Position numbers and translations under genes: made by a program
From: Plantago ovata
Taxonomy: Eukaryota > Streptophyta > Magnoliopsida > Lamiales > Plantaginaceae
Assembly: GCA_028274465.1 (NCBI GenBank)
Contig: CM051458.1
Span: forward strand, 22,397,566-22,461,565
Reading direction: 5' to 3'
Length of the DNA: 64,000 nt
Part shown: positions 56,784 through 64,000 of the stretch, in pieces
Layout of the letters: each line of letters starts with the position of its first letter
How positions within the stretch are numbered: position 1 is the first letter of the stretch
The notes under the pieces: model-generated
Seen by the model: only the letters and a program-made list of their open reading frames with translations
The model's database searches: none
Told to the model about the DNA's origin: nothing

Positions 56784-58219
56784 TCATTGTCAGAATCATC
56801 ATTTAGTTCAATTGATTTGACATTTCTATCATTGGATTCAGTTTTTTGCTCGTGCATGAGTAATTTCTTCATACATTCTGATATCTCTTCTTCAACAGGG
56901 ACTCCTTGTGATTTTTCATAGAATACAACATGCACTAATTCTTCGATCTTTTGTGCCTTTTTGTTGTAAACTCTATAAGCTTTGCTATGCAAGGAGTAGC
57001 CAAGAAATAGCGCTTCATCTGCCTTTGGTTGAAATGTTCTTAAATATTCTCTACCATTGTTAGGAACAAAACATTTACAACCAAATACTCGTAGATGAGT
57101 GATGTTAGGAGGTCTTCCAACAAATAACTCATAGGGAGTTTTGTTGTATTCCTTAGTTATCAAGCATCTATTTTGAGTATAGCAGGCGGTATTAATCGCT
57201 TCAACCCAATAAGCTTCACTTATTTCAGTGTCAACAAGCATTGTTCTAGCTGCTTCCTTAAGGGTACGATTCTTCCTTTCAGCAACACCATTTTGTTGAG
57301 GTGTCCTTACTGAGGATAACTGATGTTGTATGCCTTTGGAAGTGCAATACTCAGTTATGTACTGGTTTACAAACTCAGTACCATGGTCTGTTCTTATGAC
57401 TTTTACCTTGTCATTTTTCATGACTTTGAGCTTGTTCAGCAAGTTAGGTATTTCAGTCCTTCTTTCAGACTTGTGTTTGATAAACACTACCCAAGTGAAT
57501 CTTGAATAGTCATCTACCACCACCAGACCATACTTCTTACCAGCATAGCTTGTTGAAGAAGATTCAAACAAGTCCATGTGCAAAAGTTGTAAAGGTTTTG
57601 TAGTTGACGGTACTGCCTTGTTCTTGAAAGAAGTTTTGGTTTGCTTTCCTTGCTGACATGCAGTGCAAACACCATCCTTCTTAAAAGTAACCTTAGGTAA
57701 TACAACTTCAAGTGCCTTTTTAGACAGCTTATTCAGCGTCTTGAAGTTTAGGTGACTTGTTCGTTTATGCCATAACCATGCTTTTTCAGCAAAGTAATCA
57801 TGATCTGAGATAAGGCATTTTTCAACGATTGCTGAAGACCAATCTATGGTATAGAGACCTCCTGATCTTCTAGCAACCATGATAACCTTTTTCGTCTCAA
57901 AGTCAATAAGTTTACATTCATCACTTTTGATTTTGATGAAGTAACCTTTGTCAGGAAATTGACTCATGCTGAAAAGATTAAACTTAAGATTTTTGACATA
58001 AAGAACTCCCGAAATGGTAATGCATCCTAACTTCACGTCACCATAACCTTTAGTAGAACCAAAGCCTCCACCAGCAAACCTTATTGTTGGACCTTTAGAC
58101 CACCGTCTATAGTTTGTAAGGTTTTTCTTATTGCCCGTCATGTTCTTTCCACAACCACTGTCAAAGTGCCAAATTGCATTGTTTGTCTCCGTGGCTGAAG
58201 TCTGCACAATCAAGAGCAA
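56784..58219 (-). pseudogene. Protease and integrase of element H
   Basis: A long open frame of which about 475 codons belong to H (the last codons read into the copy D LTR). Order: protease WHFDSGCGKNMTG (D-S-G), then the zinc-binding WHKRTSHLNFKTLNKL with CTACQQGK. The integrase core follows, with catalytic LLHMDLFES (D), VIRTDHGTEF (D) and QNGVAERKNRT (E), and the C-terminal FGCKCFVPNN and LFLGYSLHSKAYRVYN blocks. All key residues are present, unlike element G. Nested element D separates it from the reverse transcriptase, and the sequence across the empty site also appears out of frame. Confidence 0.9.
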
Positions 58220-58224
58220 ACAAG

Positions 58225-58483
58225 TTAATTATCCAATATTGGATGTCCATTAACATGTTCAAGAAAACGTCCAGTGGAAACCCAAATCTTGAGTTTTTCA
58301 ATCTTAACTTGTTTTCTACTTGCTGAGGAACTAGAGGGTTTAGAATCTAAAGACTTTTGATCATTGTTAATCAAGTCCACTTTCTGATGTGGTGTCTTGC
58401 TTGGTTGACCCTTTTGCTGAACATACTTTTCAGGTAAGTTCTTTTCTAGTTGAGTGTTCTTTTCTAGTAAGTTCTTTGCTGAA
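58225..58483 (-). pseudogene. gag-protease linker remnant of element H
   Basis: A short Lys/Ser-rich frame (QPSKTPHQKVDLINNDQKSL region) lies between the protease and the truncated 5' LTR. It is the tail of gag. The capsid, zinc knuckle, start codon and primer binding site are all gone. Confidence 0.6.
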
Positions 58484-59300
58484 CAAGACTTGTTCTTGTT
58501 CGAAAGAAAGAACACTTCACTAATTTCTTAGCCGTGAATGTTCTACTTATTCACAAGTAGCTTTTGTTTCAAGCTTAAGTCTTGGAAATGATCAATAGGC
58601 AGTAAAGAGTATAGAAGGATTTGAGTGTTTAAAGCACAAGTGAGAGTTTGATCACGTTGTTGACACACCTTTTACGCTTGCCTGATGACCTCTGTTTATA
58701 GTGTCTCAAGGGAGCCGTTTGAATTACAAATTCTAAGGCTTTGTACCTTTAGATGTCACTATCTTGCTTTTGTACTTTCAACAGCGTCCTTCATTTGTCT
58801 TCATGTTCTTCGCGTGCCTACTTTGCATTTAATGTTCATTTGAAGCAAATTCAAATATGAACGTTGGAGCCAAAATGCAAGTATTCTTCAGGAAGGAGGT
58901 CACATATGTTGTCAGCAAGTGGTCAGTCTCAGTTTCAGCAAGCACAACCTACTCTGTCATATAGATTTTCACTTATGCAAGTTGTTGCTGAAATTCTCAC
59001 TTTCTGAAGCAACATGTGCCTTCGTAGATACCTTTCTCAGAATTCTTCTAAATCTTCAATCTTCGAATCTTCAACTTTCTGAGCGGTTCTAGGTCTTCAA
59101 TAGTTTGTTTGTGAAAACAAAGTACATCATCAGCAAGCTTAAGAACCTAACTAGTACCTACACTAAGTCTTTCAGCAAACGTCCCTCTTTTACAATGTCC
59201 TTAGAATTATAAATTCCTATGGACCTTAAAAGTACTAATTACTGGACTTTCCTTAATTTAGCATGGTTAATTGCTCATCAAAATTACAAGTTTCCTAACA
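58484..59300 (-). repeat. Truncated 5' LTR of element H
   Basis: It matches 32208-33032 of the 3' LTR and ends TTTCCTAACA followed by the TSD CCTAC. The inner ~690 bp of the LTR are missing. The breakpoint shares CAAGACTTG with the 3' LTR. Confidence 0.88.
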
Positions 59301-59305
59301 CCTAC

Positions 59306-59384
59306 TATAGATACAATTATGGACTACAAATGACCCACAACTATACTGCAAGATTAGCTCCACCTTCAATATCTGTATCCCCGC
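59306..59384. other. Short unassigned spacer
   Basis: About 80 bp between the TSD of element H and the LTR of copy E. It is presumably host sequence that was continuous with 31065-31513 before H inserted. No feature seen. Confidence 0.5.
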
Positions 59385-60646
59385 TGATGATCGTGGAATT
59401 GTCGGGTCCCGATTAATCAAATAAATTTGTATTTAGCCAAAGGAAATTCACAACTACAACGAAAACCGTAGTGTAGCAGTAGAATAACCCCGAGTGTCGA
59501 TCTCTAAGGACTATAACTAGCTTTATCTAATTTAACTTGAGAATATAAAACAGCAGACGACTTAGCAAAGGTTTTTCTTAACAGATAATGGAGATTGGTG
59601 ATAGTATGGTCATTCAAAGCATAACGGGTTAATAATCATGCATAAATTCCTCGGTCCTGCATGGAGATCTTTGATCAATGAATTGTCCAGTTGTAATTAT
59701 TCAACACTACGAAGATATAAATTTAGATAGATCAAAAGATCAATGAATTGTCCAATTGTGTTCAGTAATTATTCAACAATATGAAGATAGAGATTTAGAT
59801 AGATCAAAGAAATAAAGCAATAACTCAGAGTATAATGCGCGATATAGCCATTAGCATAATTATCAACCCTTCGCTAAGAAATCACATACTATCACCAACG
59901 AGAAGTTTAGCTACTCATAGTTGTTATGCAATCAACAAAAATCATACCACGAACGAATGAAAACATGATGAAAGATATATAAAAATAAGTAGAAAAACTG
60001 TAAGATACAATGTTACCGAAGGTTGTCAATCTTCGAAGAATCGCGATCTTACAAGCTCCAAATTGCTAAGAAAAAGTATCTCCTAAGCTAAGAACCCCCA
60101 GAACAGGCTCCGGGGAATTCCTACCTAAAACTACAGAGAAAGGTGAGAGAAACGGTCTGGAAAAGTAAGAAAACGGAGAAAACTGAGCAACTATATATAG
60201 GCTTTCGAATTGTGTGGGGCGAAGGACCCCACACACCGGGCGATTCGCCTGGTGTGGGGCAATTCGCCCCACGTCCCGGGCGACTCGCCCGGGAGTGTTT
60301 TTCGGTCCAAAACGCGTTTTTGACGTATTTTTGGATTTCTTCCCCTTTTCGGACTCGATTTCTGCCTTCTAGTGACCTTCTAGCCTCCAGATTCGTTCCC
60401 AAGACTTCAAATCCTATTCGGAATCCTTCAGATACTCCAATTAGGCTTCTGGAACACTAATTCCTTGTGACTTCAATATAATTTCCCAGAAAACCTCGTT
60501 TTTCAACCAAAACCTGTAAAATATAAACTAAAGGGAAACGTGACACTATTCTAATAAAATGCACTAAAATATAGCTAAACTAACATAGAGGATAGCTAAA
60601 GTAGGTGAAAAAGACTCAAATGAAAGTGTAAAATACACATTCATCA
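59385..60646 (-). repeat. 3' LTR of copy E
   Basis: 1262 bp, from TGATGATCGTGGAATTG to CACATTCATCA on the plus strand, followed by the polypurine tract complement AACTCCCCAAACCGAACC. The palindromic block is at 60218-60294 and the TATA run at about 60192-60199. Confidence 0.88.
60218..60294 (-). promoter_or_regulatory. LTR palindrome block of copy E
   Basis: The clearest unit is TCCCGGGCG / CGCCCGGGA with loop ACT (60274-60294). Neighbouring units include TGGGGC / GCCCCA and a GGGCGATTCGCC core with imperfect arms. Confidence 0.65.
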
Positions 60647-62296
60647 AACTCCCCAAACCGAACCTTTGCTTGTCCTCAAGCAACTAAGCTAGACTCTAAT
60701 GCAAAAAACAATGCAACACAAAAAATGGAGTCTCATGCCAAATGAGATGAACTAATCTACTGAATCTATCAAAAAACATATGAAAAAAAAACCATACAAC
60801 ATAACATGAATATAGGTTGAAGAATGCCTCGATTGACTTATACACATTCACATAAACACTTATGTCAAGACAGGATAGTCTCTCGTAACATTCTCTACCT
60901 GGACCTAGTCAGTGACGACGTAATGAAACATGTTAGAATACGAATGGCTGTCCCCGTGCCTATGAAACTGAGGACTTACTGTTGTTCACCAAGTTAAGAC
61001 TTTTCCTCAAAGAGGCCGAACCAGTACTGGCTCTCATCAAACGAAGGAGGGTTCCCTAAAAATGATAACACTCCCCTATTCTACCCATCTCTCAAGCAAA
61101 GCCTTAAGCTATTCACCACTTCCTGAATGGCAGGACGAGGGTGGTCTAGAATAGATGACACTCAAAAACAAAAGACAAAAGATAGAAAATTACAACACGA
61201 TTACGAACATTACAAGAATTGGAAAATGAGACACAACACTTTGCTAAACTGCTTTTTGGCTTTCTATTTTTTGGTCCCTTCTTTGCTCTTTTGGGGTCTT
61301 TTCTTTTTTTTCTTTTTTGTTTTCCAGTTTCTTTTTTCTTTTTTTTTCTGGAAAATTTTCTTTTTCTCTTTTTTTTCGATTTTTTTAGCCAGCAGTAGCA
61401 CAACGAAAAGAGAAACAAAAATGACACACGAACGACTTCCCCAAACCTATTCGAAAGAATAGGTTGGAGTACAAAATTTACGAGAAAGGAAAAATAAACT
61501 CACAACACAGAATTGAAAAAACGAAAAACAAGTCTAATGATAGGTAACCCCTCCCCAAACCTATTCGGAAGAATAGGTTGCAAACAAAGGATCACACAAT
61601 CTCACACTACCTCCTTCCTAGGCATTTAGCAATCTCAAAGCATGGTGAAGACTCGTTGCCTCTTAGGTACATAATTACTCAGGGAAAACAACCATAAGAC
61701 CCTAACATGCATCATCCTATTATAAAGGCCTTCGTGAACCGCAGTAGAGAAAACATCACTAAGTGATGTCGAGACTACCAAGCTTAACTAAGTGCAGTTC
61801 AAAAATGTGACAAGCCAAGCGAGAAAAACCTCAAACAAATTCATAGAGATGAAGCATATGAGTAATGTCATAATTAGGTAATCTACCCAATAAATAAGTT
61901 CAAAAAATTTGGCAATAAACTCCACATAAATAATGCAAGACTATCCTAGGATGAATGAAGTGAATGCAACCTAAAAACTAAGAAAGCAGTAAACGTGCAA
62001 ATGCAAATGAAAGGTTTCACGAGTAATCATAAACAAAGCAAGTATACGAATACCCAGCGATAACCCCCCCCCCCCAAACCTGAACGTCGAAAGTGGATTT
62101 AAGGTGAGAGCTAAACTTGTACCTGTAACTATAGTACTCAAAGAAACTCGTGAGAGACCAAAAACATACGAAATTGTAAAATAAAACAAAATGATATGCA
62201 TGCTATAAAGCGGTAAAAAAAAAACCGATAAAAACTCCGGGTTGCCTCCCGGATAGCGCCATTGTTTATAGTCTTCGACTCGACTCCTTCTTGCAC
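60647..62296 (-). other. 3' non-coding region of copy E
   Basis: No gene is supported. It holds the pyrimidine tract at about 61285-61385, twin hairpins (61444-61465 and 61558-61579), a poly-C run near 62064-62075, and the post-gag hairpin (62236-62253). Confidence 0.75.
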
Positions 62297-63997
62297 CTAG
62301 CTCTTCTTCTTGAGGGTACTAGACTTCCCCTTCATGGATCTTCTCCTCATGCCACGAACCTGTGAATAAGAATGAACATAGACAGCAAGACCACAGTAGT
62401 TAATGGTGTGAGAAGTATCAAGTGGATCAGATATGGCTCGCAACACATGTCGCTTTCCATCCACCTCAATGGTGCAAGTCCTTCGGTAGATGTCTATCAC
62501 TGAGCGTAGCTTAGTCAAGAACGTTCGCCCCAAGAGAACGACATTCTCCATCCCTGGTGTAGACGCCGGCATAACTACAAAATTGGTGTATACAGAAGCT
62601 TCACCAATTTTGACCAATACATTCTTCACAACGCCTTCGGGTCTCACAAAGGATCCATCCGCCAGTTGCACAATAGCCTTATTCTCAGATAGTTTTCCAA
62701 GGCTACTCTTCTCGAACACATTCATTGGGAGAACATTAGAGTAGGATCCCGTGTCTAGTGTGGCACGGACATCTTCAAGCTCACCAATCCCGACCTTAAC
62801 ATCGAAACTTTGAGGGAGTGGCTCGGGATCCTCTTGCTCCTCTTCACTCTCGTCAGAACCAAGGTCCTTCTCTTCTTCCTTGGTCAGTGGAGGTTCTTCC
62901 TTCTTGCAACACTCGCACTTAGCAACCTTCTTGATGGTGATTTCGACAGGTAGATCACCCACCAAGGTAATGGACATCGACTTCTCAGTGTTGCTAGGCA
63001 TCTTGCCTTGCTCCCTACTTGCTCCTCGGTCGATCAACTCTTGCATCTTTTGATGGGCAAGCCTAGTGCTCTCTTCCAATCGATCAAGCCTCGCCCTAGT
63101 CTTATCAGAATCCTCTTCATAACGTTTGAGAAAACTTTGGGTGTGATCAACCATCTTTTGCAATTTCTCCATCAGTTGAGCCGACTTCGACTTCGGTTGC
63201 TCTTTTGGAGCGGGGTTTTCGCAGTGGTCATTACCATAGTTAAGCCTACTACGGTCTTGGTTAGGGACATAAGTTTGGCTAGCCGGTGCATATCCTTGAT
63301 TGTTTCGGAACCCTCTTCTCCAAAATCCACCTCGAGGATTCCTACCATCTTGTCCGTAGCTAGCTTCTTGAGTACCAAACTCCGTAGCAAAGGTTTCCTC
63401 TTCACCTCCTTGAACCCAGTTTCCATCATCATATGCGAGCTCCGATCTACACATATGATCCCCATGCCCATAGTTCTTGCATATTCGGCAAACTTCGTTC
63501 GAAATAGCTGTTTCAGTGGCGCTCTTGAGGACTTGCTTCAATTCGTTGGTAAAGCACTCGAATTGATCCCCATTCCCCCTATACATAGGGGATTCTTGAG
63601 TAGGTGGAGCTTCAGGTCCACGTCTCCTAACCATTGCCCTTGGGTCCTTGAACTGTGAACCCTTAGCAAGCCTTTCGAAAACTGCCCAGACGGCTTCTGC
63701 GATTTCCTCCCAAATATTGCCACGTCATTGGAAGTCCACCACTTGTTGGTTCTCGAAGGTTAGTCCATTATAGAAGTGCTGGACTAGATCAGAAAGCTCA
63801 AAACCATGGTGAGGGCACTTGTTCATGAGGTCTTGGAACCTCTGAAACGCGGTGTAGATGGTCTCATCATAGTCCTGTTTGAATCCAGTGATTTGCGCCT
63901 TAAGCGCGGTAGTCAAGGTGTGAGGGAAGTATTTTTCCATGAAAGCTGAAAAAACCTTCTCCCAAGTGTCCAGCGAGCCTGCTGGAAGAGAACTCAA
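62297..63997 (-). pseudogene. gag-protease of copy E, partial, one in-frame TGA
   Basis: Frames 63725-63997 and 62297-63634 are in the same phase. The break I see is a TGA just upstream of 63725 in the minus-strand sense, where relatives read a Cys codon (VVDFQ then C). The sequence holds the gag core, the CCHC knuckle (about 63465-63500), coiled coil, acidic stretch, DTG protease near 62750, and an undamaged distal protease block (NVVLLGRTFLTKL). In the last respect it is better preserved than copies A and B. The N-terminus lies outside the window. Confidence 0.87.
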
Positions 63998-64000
63998 CCA

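Larger units (their letters stand above)
31519..59300 (-). mobile_element. SIRE-like Copia retrotransposon H, with nested insertions; TSD CCTAC
   Basis: It is bounded by CCTAC at 31514-31518 and 59301-59305. The 3' LTR (31519-33032) is complete. The 5' LTR keeps only 58484-59300. Between them on the minus strand lie a gag remnant, protease-integrase (56784-58219), reverse transcriptase and RNase H (40490-42311), and a very long post-pol region (33327-38646). The 5' LTR end, primer site and most of gag were lost in a deletion with the microhomology CAAGACTTG. TR-GAG copy D and the solo-LTR fragment F lie inside. Native H sequence amounts to about 12-13 kb. Confidence 0.88.
59385..64000 (-). 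mobile_element. TR-GAG copy E (5' end outside window)
   Basis: On the minus strand: 3' LTR (59385-60646), polypurine tract, purine tract, twin hairpins, post-gag hairpin and gag-protease, running off the right edge. The second ORF is absent, as in copy D. Confidence 0.88.

Overview
This is a nuclear plant window, almost certainly from a eudicot. The evidence is one nuclear gene for a chloroplast photosystem protein (psbY), Copia SIRE-type retrotransposons, a plant L1-type LINE with an RNase H domain, a CACTA transposon, hAT and Mutator MITEs, and LTR elements primed by plant tRNA-Asp. I cannot name the species. About 95% of the window is nested transposable elements. The only host gene I can support is psbY (30510-31064), in a TE-free island of about 1.5 kb.

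Layout, left to right. (1) 1-6914: 3' part of a plus-strand non-autonomous LTR element (family 'TR-GAG', copy A) with gag-protease, a second ORF and a 3' LTR. (2) 6915-7730: unassigned sequence with an (AG)n microsatellite. (3) 7731-15209: a Copia (Angela-like) solo LTR, broken by a 129-bp Mutator MITE and by complete minus-strand TR-GAG copy C (9119-14560, TSD TGGGT). (4) 15533-16336: SIRE-type LTR fragment. (5) 16337-~23907: TR-GAG copy B (plus), its gag split by a 3.9-kb CACTA element (19079-23019, TSD CGA) that carries only a TNPA-like gene. (6) ~23908-30045: left-truncated SIRE-like Copia G (minus) with a hAT MITE in its LTR. (7) psbY island. (8) 31519-59300: SIRE-like element H (minus, TSD CCTAC). 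Its pol is split by TR-GAG copy D (42312-56778, TSD GAGTG), which itself contains an L1-type LINE (43756-50000, 15-bp TSD). H also holds a truncated solo LTR (F, ~39540-40489). (9) 59385-64000: TR-GAG copy E (minus), running off the window.

The TR-GAG copies share LTRs of about 1.15-1.3 kb (TGATGA..TCATCA), a tRNA-Asp primer binding site, gag plus aspartic protease in one frame, no reverse transcriptase or integrase, and a polypurine tract. They must be moved in trans by another element. They also share conserved non-coding features: a hairpin just after gag-PR, a pair of identical-stem hairpins, a purine tract, and GC-rich palindromes just upstream of the LTR TATA box. Copy A also carries a cargo gene (plant-transposon-protein type, PF20167-like) behind its own leader and a probable intron.

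The two most unusual signals are these. First, the octamer TTCAGCAA (either orientation) occurs 32 times in about 12.3 kb of element H, through LTRs, pol and a very long decayed post-pol ORF with nuclear-localisation-like stretches. Second, the covarying palindromes of the TR-GAG LTRs. There is also a clear assembly problem: 100 Ns at 50030-50129 are followed by a noisy second copy of 42087-43755 that lacks the LINE, which suggests two unmerged haplotype contigs, one with and one without the LINE.
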